From: Spongiibacteraceae bacterium | GTDB lineage: Bacteria; Pseudomonadota; Gammaproteobacteria; Pseudomonadales; PIVM01 | Reading direction: 5' to 3' | DNA: 12,329 bases | Assembly: GCA_030618505.1 (NCBI GenBank) | Contig: JAUXDF010000054.1 | Location: 1-12,329 of the forward strand | In this document: positions 1 to 9,000 of the stretch, in pieces | Layout of the letters: every line of letters starts with the position of its first letter | Position numbering within the stretch: position 1 is the stretch's first letter | Made by a program: the position numbers and the translations under genes | The notes under the pieces: model-generated | Told to the model about the DNA's origin: nothing | The model's database searches: none | What the model saw: only the letters and a program-made list of their open reading frames with translations

Positions 1-283
1 TTTTGAGATTACTGACCAGTGAAGACATTTCTATATCTTCACGCAGGCTGTCGTTAAACCATTCGGAGTGGGCTCTTAGCGCCTGAATACGCAGAGCATT
101 TTCGCGCAGGGTTTTACTGGGAATCGTGCCGCGGTAGACACAGGCACCACCGATGCGCCGATCCCTTTCCACCAGTGCAACTTTGTGACCGGCCTTGGCG
201 GCTTGCACTGCTGCTTTTTGACCAGCAGGCCCGCTGCCAATAACGATGAGATCATAATCCGTATTTACCGAGGCAGTCTTCAT
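1..283 (-). CDS. sthA: Soluble (Si-specific) pyridine nucleotide transhydrogenase SthA, N-terminal part, cut by window edge
   Basis: Translating the minus strand from the ATG at 283 gives 94 codons open to the left edge; the family is about 460-470 residues, so only a fifth is visible. The protein begins MKTASVNTDYDLIVIGSGPAG, a Rossmann FAD-binding motif (GSGPAG, residues 16-21). It continues through VALVER to GGACVYRGTIPSKTLRE (residues 45-61). This is the flavoprotein disulfide reductase fold, but the second redox cysteine of the usual CxxxxC is a threonine, as in E. coli SthA (CTHWGTIPSK). That points to SthA rather than lipoamide dehydrogenase or mercuric reductase. Known family role: cytosolic FAD enzyme that moves hydride between NADPH and NAD+, balancing the two pools. 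The start is supported by a GGAGG 10 nt upstream, inside the preceding HDOD gene, whose TGA overlaps this ATG. Translational coupling is likely. The missing C-terminus leaves a small chance of another subfamily. Confidence 0.87.
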   Translation of the reverse strand, partial: MKTASVNTDYDLIVIGSGPAGQKAAVQAAKAGHKVALVERDRRIGGACVYRGTIPSKTLRENALRIQALRAHSEWFNDSLREDIEMSSLVSNLK

Positions 284-1131
284 AATGAGAGCGCCTCCAC
301 CGTTTCCTGAACTTTTTCGCGCTGCAACCACAGCTTTTCTATCTCTTCGTCGTAGAGGTGCAGCGCCAATAGTGAGGGTTCTATTTTCAGTGTTTCAAGA
401 TCTTCGAGTTCACCGCTACAATGCAGGCTTGCCATTCGCAGTGAGGCGGTCACTATTTCATAAAGCGCGTCATGGCTGTCGCTACATTCACGTTCGCCTA
501 AAAAGTTAATAACGTCCCCCACCGCGGAGGGCAATTGCCATTGCTCGGCAATATAAGCACCGGCGAGAGTGTGGTTTTCGTTAATGATCGATTCAATGTC
601 ATCGCGAGACAGGGCGATGACTGCTTCTTTATTAATACTCAGCATGGCCTGCAATATGGTGGGTTTGCCAATCTGACAAAGAATGCCACAAAGAAACGCG
701 ATTTCTACATTACTGTGATTGAGGCGAGCAATTTCCTTGGCCCAGCTGCCACAGGCAAGCGCATGACGCCAGCTTTCGTCAACCAATTGGGTGTATGGGT
801 CAACCCGAAACAGCTTGGGACCGCTGGCTGCAACCAGGGCAATTTCAGAGATTAATTGTAAGCCTAGCCGGGCAACTGCCTGTTGTAGCGAAACCAGCTG
901 AGCGGCACCGCGATAAGCTGGCGAGTTGGTGATACGCATAACATGACCAGTTAGTGCCTGATCACTTTGAATTAACTGAGCGAGTTTGCCGGCTTCGGCA
1001 TCAGGTGTGCCGACCATCATCAGCACTTGGCTGACCACTGAGGTGAGTAGTGGTACATCGAGCTGCCCGGCATCAATACGTTTGTTTAGCGCACTAAGCA
1101 ATTTGGTGCTGCTCTCATCCAGTTTAACCAC
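280..1131 (-). CDS. HDOD-domain protein (degenerate HD signalling/regulatory protein)
   Basis: A 283-residue cytosolic protein with no membrane segment. One HDOD domain fills about residues 20-225. The family signature is visible as SDQALTGHVMRITNSPAYRG (56-75) followed by SLQQAVARLG (81-90). The HD-type core is degenerate: the place where active phosphohydrolases have HD (pattern LLHDIGK) reads LCQIGK (151-156), so Cys-Gln replaces His-Asp. H123 (SWRHALACG) and H187 (ENHTLAG) are kept. HDOD proteins are non-catalytic regulators in several bacteria, often linked to signalling, motility or stress, but no specific role can be read here. The start is GTG, preceded by AAGGG at a 7-nt spacing; an in-frame TAG lies upstream and there is no better start. 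It lies 412 nt after chpC and overlaps sthA by 4 nt. It probably belongs with sthA rather than the pilus genes, although proximity to a chemosensory cluster leaves a functional link open. Confidence 0.87.
   Translation of the reverse strand: MVKLDESSTKLLSALNKRIDAGQLDVPLLTSVVSQVLMMVGTPDAEAGKLAQLIQSDQALTGHVMRITNSPAYRGAAQLVSLQQAVARLGLQLISEIALVAASGPKLFRVDPYTQLVDESWRHALACGSWAKEIARLNHSNVEIAFLCGILCQIGKPTILQAMLSINKEAVIALSRDDIESIINENHTLAGAYIAEQWQLPSAVGDVINFLGERECSDSHDALYEIVTASLRMASLHCSGELEDLETLKIEPSLLALHLYDEEIEKLWLQREKVQETVEALSL
294..298 (-). promoter_or_regulatory. Ribosome binding site of sthA inside the HDOD gene
   Basis: GGAGG on the minus strand lies 10 nt before the sthA ATG, within the last codons of the HDOD gene. 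It supports this ATG as the real start and fits translation coupled through the ATGA overlap. Confidence 0.6.
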
Positions 1132-1138
1132 AGTTATG

Positions 1139-1143
1139 CCCTT
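1139..1143 (-). promoter_or_regulatory. Ribosome binding site supporting the GTG start of the HDOD gene
   Basis: AAGGG on the minus strand is 7 nt from the GTG at 1131. No ATG start is available upstream before an in-frame stop, so this site decides the start. Confidence 0.55.
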
Positions 1144-1356
1144 GTTTGATTTAGTATCGATGCTAATTATCTATAGCCATTACCCATACAAGCACTACCA
1201 AGTGTAGAACAGATCTGAGACTAGGCAGGTGCTGCGGGTAATAATTATTTCTTCTCTGTGTGCAAGACTGAAGGTATGGGGGAGGAGGGCCGTAACTGAT
1301 TTTTTGTGGTAGGACGTATAGGCTGGCGGATTTTTCTGTGCTAAATCTGTAATCTA

Positions 1357-1385
1357 GTGGTTTATATCATCGAATATAAAACCAC
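1357..1385. repeat. Imperfect inverted repeat in the chpC-HDOD gap
   Basis: GTGGTTTATAT, a 6-nt spacer CATCGA, then ATAT-A-AAACCAC. The arms pair over 11 bp with a single bulged A. There is no T-run on the exit side for either strand, so it is not a standard intrinsic terminator. It could be an operator for a dimeric regulator or a structured 5' leader of the HDOD transcript; neither can be decided from the sequence. Confidence 0.45.
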
Positions 1386-1435
1386 ACTGACTTAGTTGAG
1401 TTCGAAAAGTGCCAAACTCGAAAATGCAAAACGCT

Positions 1436-1457
1436 AAAAATAGCCTTCAGCTGCTAT
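1436..1457 (-). terminator. Weak candidate terminator after chpC
   Basis: On the minus strand ATAGC, an 8-nt loop and GCTAT are followed directly by TTTT, about 87 nt after the chpC stop. The stem is only 5 bp, so the termination strength is doubtful. Its place and orientation fit the end of the pil-chp transcript. Confidence 0.22.
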
Positions 1458-1543
1458 CTTATCGCACTTATCCCGGTGTATATCGGAGGCATAGTGCTTT
1501 CGTTGCTGAGTGAATATATGCTTTATCATGTGGTTGCCGCGGT

Positions 1544-2017
1544 TTACATTACCTTTAAGACCTGCTGCTCAATCCAGGTGATATCGGGTATTGTTGCCGG
1601 CTCGCCATGGACGCTCACTAACATTTGTTCTGCGGGGCCTGCACTTGTTTCCCGGTCTTCAACGATTTCCTGAGAGGTAACCCGCATCAGGCGGGGTGCA
1701 CCGCGGGTGACGATGCCCCAAAAGGGTAGTAGTTCATTGTCGCTAATACCGTTTATTATGGCTATTTTGGCGTCGTTAGTATTTGATTTGAAGGGCTGGT
1801 CATTGAGTGCTTCAAAAGAGATGACCGGCACTCGGGTCGTTCGCCAATGCAGCCAGCCAAGGTACCAGGTGGGTACATCATCTTTGGCTGAAGGGCTTTC
1901 AAAATCCAGTATTTCAGCCACCGAGACATTGGGCAAAATCAGATGGCTTCCTTCGATGGGAATAAGCAAAGTTGCCAGTTCTGCCAGGTTTTGATCGGCT
2001 AGTATATCTTCATTCAT
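1544..2017 (-). CDS. chpC: ChpC, CheW-like chemosensory adaptor
   Basis: A 157-residue soluble protein that is a single CheW-like domain, close to the usual size of ChpC. Seen in order: strand LATLLIPIEGSHLILPN (14-30), the VAEIL segment, WYLGWLHWRTTRVPVISFE (51-69) matching the CheW core 'GWLxWRGxxVPVISxE', then IAIINGI (86-92) and PFWGIVTRGAPRLMRV (98-113). It carries no kinase, receiver or DNA-binding part. CheW proteins join the receptor tip to the CheA kinase. In Pseudomonas the Pil-Chp system has two, PilI and ChpC; this one is identified as ChpC by its place after chpB. Its ATG is 14 nt beyond the chpB stop, with only a weak GAG-type ribosome site, so translation may depend on chpB. 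It is the last gene of the pil-chp unit. ChpC is an accessory adaptor in Pseudomonas, where it is needed less than PilI for twitching. Confidence 0.9.
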   Translation of the reverse strand: MNEDILADQNLAELATLLIPIEGSHLILPNVSVAEILDFESPSAKDDVPTWYLGWLHWRTTRVPVISFEALNDQPFKSNTNDAKIAIINGISDNELLPFWGIVTRGAPRLMRVTSQEIVEDRETSAGPAEQMLVSVHGEPATIPDITWIEQQVLKVM

Positions 2018-2031
2018 CGCTTATGATCTCA

Positions 2032-3066
2032 TTAGTTGCTAATTACATATTCTTTGGCAAATTTGTCTATTAAAGCCTGTGCCATTTCTTTTGGTGTTGC
2101 TGAAAAACTTACACAGTCTGTTTCCAGTGCTGAATCCGGCATGGAGCTGCAGATACAGGATTGTGGTTGCTGTGCCCAGACCTCACCGCCGTGCTGGTGC
2201 ATCAGCTGTGCTCCTTGTGCGCCATCATTACTCATGCCACTAAAGATAATGACGCCGCTGTTTTTTTTGTAGCGCAGCGCAACATCCTCAATCACCAGGT
2301 CGATACAGGGAGAAAAAGGTTCTGGCCATTTTTCATCAAGGTTTTGTACTTTCCCAAAGGCCAAAAATTGAATACGGTGATCGGTCGGCACAATGCTGAC
2401 TTGCCCTTGTCGCAGGGTATGCTTATCACCACAGGGGCTTAAGTCAAAGCTGTTATGTCTGCCGAGTACCTGTGCCAGCAGCTCATCATATTGATCGTCA
2501 ATGTGCTGTGCGTAAACAAAAGCAATCGGCAGGTCAACGGGCAGGGCATCGAGAAATTCTTTTACAGCTTGTGGGCCACCCATTGATGCAGCGAGTACCC
2601 AGACATGTTCAGCACTGTTTTGCTCGCTGGCCATGTTGTGAGCTTGTTGAATGATGGGGTTAGGTTTGTCATCATTTACTGATACCTGTCCGGCCACAGC
2701 AATCTGCTTTAGCTTTTCTTTCAGTCGGCGTTGCCAGCACTCATGCTCTTCGGGTTCTGTTTGTAAGGGCACGCCATCACCCATCAAAATGGGAGCCTGC
2801 GCGTGCTCAAAAAGCATGTCGATAATACTGTCGTTGTTATTTGGTGACTGATCAGAGAGTTCTTCCAGGTCATTAATCTCGACGACCCAGACATCGATGT
2901 TTTTCTGCAAAAGCAGCTTTTCTTCCAGCCTGGCTGCTTGCTGTGCGACCATGACAATGTAGCCGGCGGCCTGTAATACACTTTGCAACAGATGTAATTT
3001 GAGATCGCTATCGGCAATCACGCCAACACGCGGAACGCCTGTCCTGGGTTTGTCCGCTGCCATCAT
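2032..3066 (-). CDS. chpB: ChpB, CheB-type protein-glutamate methylesterase with degenerate receiver-like N-terminus
   Basis: A 344-residue cytosolic protein. The C-terminal half (about 153-338) is a CheB methylesterase domain with all three catalytic residues visible: S161 in VLAASMGGP, H188 in YAQHID, and D281 in FSGMSNDGAQG. It should remove methyl groups from PilJ glutamates, opposing PilK. The N-terminal part (about 13-100) has receiver-like spacing: RVGVIADSDLKLHLLQSVL, then IDVWVVEI, where the phospho-Asp of a normal receiver ('DLVLLDI') is Glu63. The acidic pocket (AD instead of DD) is also weak. Phosphorylation control by ChpA is therefore unlikely. Residues 101-150 are a variable linker. 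The ATG overlaps the chpA stop as TAATG, so translation is probably coupled. A second ATG follows at once (MM). Assignment to ChpB rests on the domain plus position between chpA and chpC. Confidence 0.92.
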   Translation of the reverse strand: MMAADKPRTGVPRVGVIADSDLKLHLLQSVLQAAGYIVMVAQQAARLEEKLLLQKNIDVWVVEINDLEELSDQSPNNNDSIIDMLFEHAQAPILMGDGVPLQTEPEEHECWQRRLKEKLKQIAVAGQVSVNDDKPNPIIQQAHNMASEQNSAEHVWVLAASMGGPQAVKEFLDALPVDLPIAFVYAQHIDDQYDELLAQVLGRHNSFDLSPCGDKHTLRQGQVSIVPTDHRIQFLAFGKVQNLDEKWPEPFSPCIDLVIEDVALRYKKNSGVIIFSGMSNDGAQGAQLMHQHGGEVWAQQPQSCICSSMPDSALETDCVSFSATPKEMAQALIDKFAKEYVISN

Positions 3067-6000
3067 TAGCCGATTTCTTCGCCAATGAGTTCACTTATCG
3101 TTGCCAGCAATTCGGTCTCCTGATAGGGCTTACCCATATATTTGTCAACACCCAGCGACAGCGCACGCTCGCGGTGTTTGTCACCGGTACGTGAGGTGAT
3201 CATAATAATCGGAATTTTCTCCAGTCGTTCGCTGTGGCGTATACGGCTGGCGACTTCGAAACCATCCATTCTCGGCATTTCGATGTCCAGTAGCATCACA
3301 TCGGGCAGTACATCGGCTTCGAGCAATTTAGCCATCGCATCAACACCGTCTTTGGCCAGTACAACCTCCACTCCCTGACGCTCGAGAAAGCGCGAGGTAA
3401 CTTTGCGCACGGTGACCGAATCGTCTACTACCATCACCTGGAAATTACGCTTCGCCTCGCTTTCCCTGCCCGCATCACCCGCTCCCTGCCCAATGTTACG
3501 AGTGCTGCGCGCAGCATCGGCGCGAATCATCGCCAGCAGATCAAGGATAACAACCACACTACCGTCACCTAACACCGTGGCACCTGACAGACCTTCCACC
3601 ATGCTGAACTGTGGCCCCATGGTTTTTACGACAATCTCCCGGCTGCCCAGCAGCCGATCAACTTGTACTGCCACGGAGTGCTCACTGCCGCGTACCAGCA
3701 CAACCGGCAGTGGCATATTCTGGCCTTCGAGTTTTGCTCTGGCGCCGGGCTGTAATAGTGAGCCCATATATCGCAGGTCATAGTCCTGGCCTGCATATTC
3801 AAAGCTTGGTGCATCGGGCTGGTAATAAGCTTCCAGCTCGTAGGGGCTGACTCGAACAATACCCTCGATGGTGTTAAGTGGTATGGCATAAGTGTCATTG
3901 CCAATGCACACCATTAACGCTCGATTCACCGACACGGTAAAGGGGAGGCGTACGGTAAACAGTGAGCCATGGCCGCGCTCGGACTGTATATCCATCACTC
4001 CACCGAGTTGTTTAATTTCACTGTGGACGACATCCATGCCGACACCACGGCCGGATATCTGAGTGACCTCGGTGGCGGTACTGAAGCCGGCATGGAGGAT
4101 AAATTGTAAAATCTCGTGGTTGCTGAGGCCTCCACCAGCTTCCATCAGACCACGCTCGACGGCCTTTTCCTTAACCGCCTCGATATTAATACCGGCACCA
4201 TCATCGCTCAGCGTCAGTACCACCTCACCACCTTCTCTGGCAAGCCCAAGAGTAATGCTGCCCTGAGCTGGTTTACCCTTTGCTTTGCGCTCCTCAATGC
4301 TTTCAATGCCGTGGTCAACGGCATTTCGAAGCATATGCTCCAGCGGTGCAACCATGCGCTCGAGTACGGTGCGGTCGAGCTCGCCTTCGATATTTTCCAG
4401 CCGCAGATCAACCTGCTTGCCCAGCTCGGTGCTGATCTGGCGTACGATGCGGCGCAGGCGCGGCACCATGCGTGAGAAGGGCACCATCTGGGAGCGCATT
4501 AAACCTTCCTGCAGTTCGCTGTTAATCCGCGACTGTTGCAAGAGCAGGGTTTCCATATCCCGTACTTTGTTATTAAAGGTCTCTTTGACGTCCTGAATAT
4601 CGGTGGCCGATTCGATCAATGAGCGCGCCAATTGCTGGAAGTGGGAATAACGATCCATCTCCAGCGGATCAAAGGCATCCATCCCCTCACTTTCAACCTG
4701 CTCCTGGCGGAACAATATTTGCGCTTCGGTTTCTATCTCTAGTCGTCGTAGCTGGCCTTTCAGTCGATCGATGGTGACATCCATCTCTTCAATGGCGTAG
4801 CCCATCTCACTGATTTGTTCTTCGACTCGGCCACGTGAAATACTGGTTTCACCGGCAAGGTTCACCAGGTTTTGCAGCAGCGGTGCCGAGACTTTAACAA
4901 CCTCTTGGCCACCACGAGTTTTAATCTGCCCTTTTTCAAAATTATCAATAAAGGTGCGGGTGGCTTCAATGGCGGCTGGAGGCACTGCAACAACGGGTGC
5001 GGTGGGTAATTGCTGCTGATCCTGTTCGAAGGGCAGGATATTATCATCGACGGTTTCAATAAGTTGATCAGCAAACGCATCCTCTGAGGCGTCGGATTGC
5101 GCTGTGGCATCTAAGGCCGCGGATGCTTGAGTTGTGTCGGTTTGCTCAGCTTCAGCGTTGGCTTGCAAGCTGGAGACGATATCCTCCATGGCAGTGGCAA
5201 GCTGATCCTGATAGTTTTGTATCGCGGCAAAAAAATCATCATTGCTAATTTGATTTTGCTGTTCAGCATTGATCAGGAAAGTTTCAAAATTATGACTGAG
5301 ATTTCCCAGCGCTTTCATTCCCGCCAGTCGTGCACCGCCCTTGAGGGTATGCAAAAGCCTTTTTAGCTCTTCCAGTTGGGTGTTATTTTCTCTGTCATTT
5401 ATCCAGCTATGGGCAGCAGTATCAATCGCTTCGTGCAGATCATTGGCTTCTTCCAGGAATATCTCGATGACTTCCGGGTCAACTGTTTCATCCAGCATTT
5501 GCTCGTCTTCGCTGGGATGGTCGATCAGTGGTATGGTGACGTCACCCTCTGCCGCGCTAGGCTCGCTATTTATCACCAGATCCATGGTCGTTTGCAAACG
5601 ATCTTGAAAACCGCGCAGCTCGGCGAAAAATGCTTCATCAAAATTACTGTTTTGTTCGATATAGGCTTCGTAGGCGTGACTCAGGTCACCCAACGGTGTA
5701 ATGCCGGCCAGACGTGCACCACCTTTGAGGGTATGCAGCAGTCGCTTAAGTTCGTCAACAGGCTCGCTACTGTCTCTGTCTGCCAGCCATTGGTGAAGAG
5801 ACTCGTCGATGGACTCCATTAAGTCGCTGGCTTCCTCGAGGAATATTTCCAGGGTCTCTTCGTCAACATCGTCCAGAATACCGGCGATAACATCATTGGA
5901 GGGGACGTTTGTAGTGCCGATACTAGTATCGGCACTATCATCATCAGTATTGAGCGCCTCTTGCATTTCCTCAAGCTCTGCAAGCAAGGACTGTGGGCGG

Positions 6001-9000
6001 GGCAGTGATTGGCCGGCCGCCAGTATATCCATCATATCGATCAGGTGTTCATGCGCTTGTTGCAGTAGTTCAAAGAATGATTTTCCGGCGGTGATGCTTG
6101 TCGTAGCAACATTGTGTTGCTGCCCTGCCAGATACAGTGCGGTCAAGTTAGTAGTGATGTCGTTGATGCTGGTACAGCCAGCTTTTATAGACATCTCGCC
6201 GAGGGTTGTTACATCATCAACAAGCTGAGTAAGGTGCTCATCGCTCAAGCTATCTTCCATCCAGCTGGAAATCAGATCACAAGCGTGGAGTAGTCTTTCC
6301 ATGCCGTCACTGAGTAGTGCTACAACGGGTTCAACTCCCTCTTGTTGCCCTGAACTTTCGAGCTCAGTAATGCGCTCTTTGTGTATGGCGACGACTCGCT
6401 CAGCATAAGCTTCACCACCGCTAAGGGCCTGATAAGGCGTGCTTGATAATTGTGCCAGGCCGGCCTGAATAAATGCCTGCAGCTCGTCAATTAAACTCAG
6501 AATATTCTTGTCGGCTTTTATCTGACAGCCGCGAAGCTCCTTAATCAGGCGCTCAAGTGGGGCAACTACGGTGGCGATTGGAGTGATCTCCGCCATGTAG
6601 GCGCTGCCCTTGAGAGTATGCAGGGCACGCTGTAGGTCATCGCTGAGCTCTGTATCAGTATCATTTTTTGCAGCCGTTAATAGATACTCTTTTAGTACCT
6701 CAGAGTGTGCTCTCGCCTCGGAAGCAAAAATATCCAGCAAAGCACTATCGTCTACGATCTCATCATCATCATTGGCTGGTGGTGTTGACTCGCTGGCCAG
6801 GTCGGTAACAGTAACTTCCTCGCCAGTTGCCAGTTTTTCCGCCATCGCCATCAAGGATGTGGCCGCAGATAAATCAATACTCTGGCGTGTTTCAAAGGCC
6901 TTGACCATGTCGGGAATAATGCCGAGAGCCTGTTGTATAACTTGCTGTTTTGATGGTGTTGCTTGCTGTGTGCCATCCATTAAGCGGTTAAGCATATTTT
7001 CAATAGCCCAACCTAATTCGCCGATGTCGATGGCACCGACCATTCGTCCGCTACCCTTGAGGGTATGAAAGGCGCGACGCATTTCTCCCAATGCTTCCTT
7101 ATCGTCACTGTCGATCCAGCGAGGAAGATATTCTGCAATGGTTTCCAGTACCTCGGTAGCCTCTTCGACAAAAATCTCAATAATTTCATCATCAACAAGA
7201 TCGTCTTCTTCTGCTTCGGTGCTTGCATCGGGTGTTTTGTTGTCGAGGGTTTCTTCAGGTTTGGCTTGCGAGGGTGTAAGATCTTTATCGTTGGCGGGTA
7301 TTTCATCCTCTGTTTGCTGCTGTTGTTTTACATCACTGGCAGTTTCAACTTCAACTTGCTGGCGTGATTGAAGGTCAATAACATCAGCTTTGGGTTTTTC
7401 CAGTATTTCCTTTTTGAACTCAAGATCCAGCGGGTCGCTGATCACTTCCCCTGAAGGTTTAATATCGGTTTCTTCAAGTGGTGTTTCTGAGTGCTCTTGA
7501 GTATCGGCGGATAGTGTCGTATCGGCATTTTCTTCGGCAACGGTACTTTCTGCTTTAAGGTCTAGCTCCACCACCGGATAGCCCAATGTCGCGACGCTCT
7601 CTTCTGCGACCTTAAGAATGGGGTCCAGTTCGGCTTTGGCATCACCGGATAAACATTCCAGGTAGTATTCTACACTGCTGATGGCATCGGCCAGTGTATC
7701 CAGCATTTGCCATTCAGGAACCTGCCCTTCGGCTAACAGTGCGTTACACACGTATTGCTCACAGCTCAAGAGGATTTTTGAAGCTTTATCCAGTGGCACC
7801 ATCGTCAGACCACCGCGAATGGCTTCGAGTAAACCAGGTACCATTTTTAGTGGTTCAACATCCCATTGTGAGGCGACAAACTCTATTATCGCCTCTTTTG
7901 CCTGTTCCAGCCCGTTGCGCGCTTCACGAATAACGGACTGATGGGCCTGATCAATCTGCCCGCCGGCAATATTAAGGTGACGTGTATCTTCAATGGTTTT
8001 GCTGCGATTGAGAGCATCCTGAATGGAAACGATTTCCGCCGCTATATCGACCAACTCGGTGATGGCGACTTCTGCGCTGGATGCAATGATGGCTTCTACG
8101 CGTTGCTGCTGAGAACGAATAATGTCTAATGCTTCGGTGGCACCCAATACCGACAAAGTGTTGACGACACGCTGAAAGGCCGGTAGCACAGCGGCGATAT
8201 CATCGTCCGAGTGGCGGTCTCCGCGGGCGTATAGGTCGAGCACATCCTGTATGCTACTTAGCTCTTCATTGAGTGCGTCAATAACCGAGCGAATGGTCTC
8301 TGAATCAGGCAATGCAATATTGGCATTTGCCATGTTGTCGAGTTCTGGCAATGCCTCTTTTAAGCGGTAACTGGTCTGAACTTGTCGAATCAGCTCACTG
8401 GCAGGTTCTGCTCGGGCAACTGTGTAAAGCAGACTTTTTAACAGGGCATCGCCTGCTTGTTGCTCAAGCACATCACGGCCATTTTCCTGCAGTTTTTTGA
8501 TTTCGTTATCAATTTGTCTTAAGACGGTTTTTATCGCAATACTGGCAGGCTGGGACTGAGCGGCTAGGCTGTCGGTGACCGCGTGGCTGATTTTCCAGAG
8601 ACTTTCGCTGGCAGTCCCCAAACTGACTTTATGCAGCCTTGCGCAGACTTTTTGGAGCAGCGAATAATTTTTTTCGACCTCTTGGTCTCGCACAATACCG
8701 ACCATTGCCGCCTGGTAGATTTGACGAATCTTGCGGATCAAAGCATTAAATTCATCGTGTTTAATAGCCGGTTTAGCAGCGCCGGCTTTTTTGTCGCTTG
8801 TTTGCAGGTCAGGGTTAAATACCGCTGCCTCGGATAGCGCTTCCTCCCCTCGGGCTGCGCGCAGTTCATTTAAGGTCGGCAGTAGTGTTGCCGGTTGATC
8901 CTGATGGGTGGTGTTTAGACGATGAAGGTAGGCAGATAATTGCAGAAACCCTGTCATTAGCGCTTCGAGTGCAGCGAAGGAGTCACTTACCTTGTCTTTT

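Larger units (their letters stand above)
1132..1543. other. 412-nt intergenic region between chpC and the HDOD gene
   Basis: No convincing gene is seen on either strand. The region is more AT-rich than the flanking genes. It contains an imperfect dyad (1357-1385), a weak hairpin followed by T residues (1436-1457, minus strand), a perfect AATAATTATT palindrome (1240-1249), and a purine run GGGGGAGGAGGG ending at 1289. A TATAGATAAT stretch on the minus strand (1166-1175), about 35 nt before the HDOD start, could be a -10 box. No good -35 box sits at 16-18 nt from it, so a promoter is only suggested. The length of the gap argues for separate transcription of the HDOD-sthA unit. Confidence 0.6.

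Noticed and set aside
1357..1385. The dyad as an intrinsic terminator for chpC
   Set aside because: Neither side has a T-run after the stem, and the stem is AT-rich with a bulge; kept only as an inverted repeat.
1398..1420. TGGCAC on the minus strand as a sigma-54 promoter
   Set aside because: The GC that should lie 10 nt after the GG of TGGCAC is missing (AC is found), so the -24/-12 pattern is not met.
1476..1673. Possible small plus-strand gene starting in the chpC-HDOD gap
   Set aside because: Most of it runs antisense to the 3' end of chpC, and the product has no known features beyond a short hydrophobic stretch.
3403..3783. Plus-strand open frame of 126 codons within chpA
   Set aside because: It is antisense to the conserved CheW and receiver part of chpA, the product is low-complexity Ser/Arg/Pro text with no family signature, and the minus strand explains the region fully.
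4862..5110. Overlapping minus-strand frame rich in Pro/Leu within chpA
   Set aside because: An alternative frame of the same strand, in a region where the chpA frame is intact and continuous with conserved kinase sequence.
5376..5822. Plus-strand open frame of 148 codons opposite the duplicated HPt domains
   Set aside because: A mirror of the chpA coding sequence with no recognisable domain and no ribosome site that I can see; the length follows from chpA codon use.
6610..7068. Plus-strand open frame of 152 codons opposite the HPt domains at H723 and H872
   Set aside because: Its Ser-rich product is what antisense of Ala/Glu/Leu-rich helices gives; there is no independent evidence of coding.
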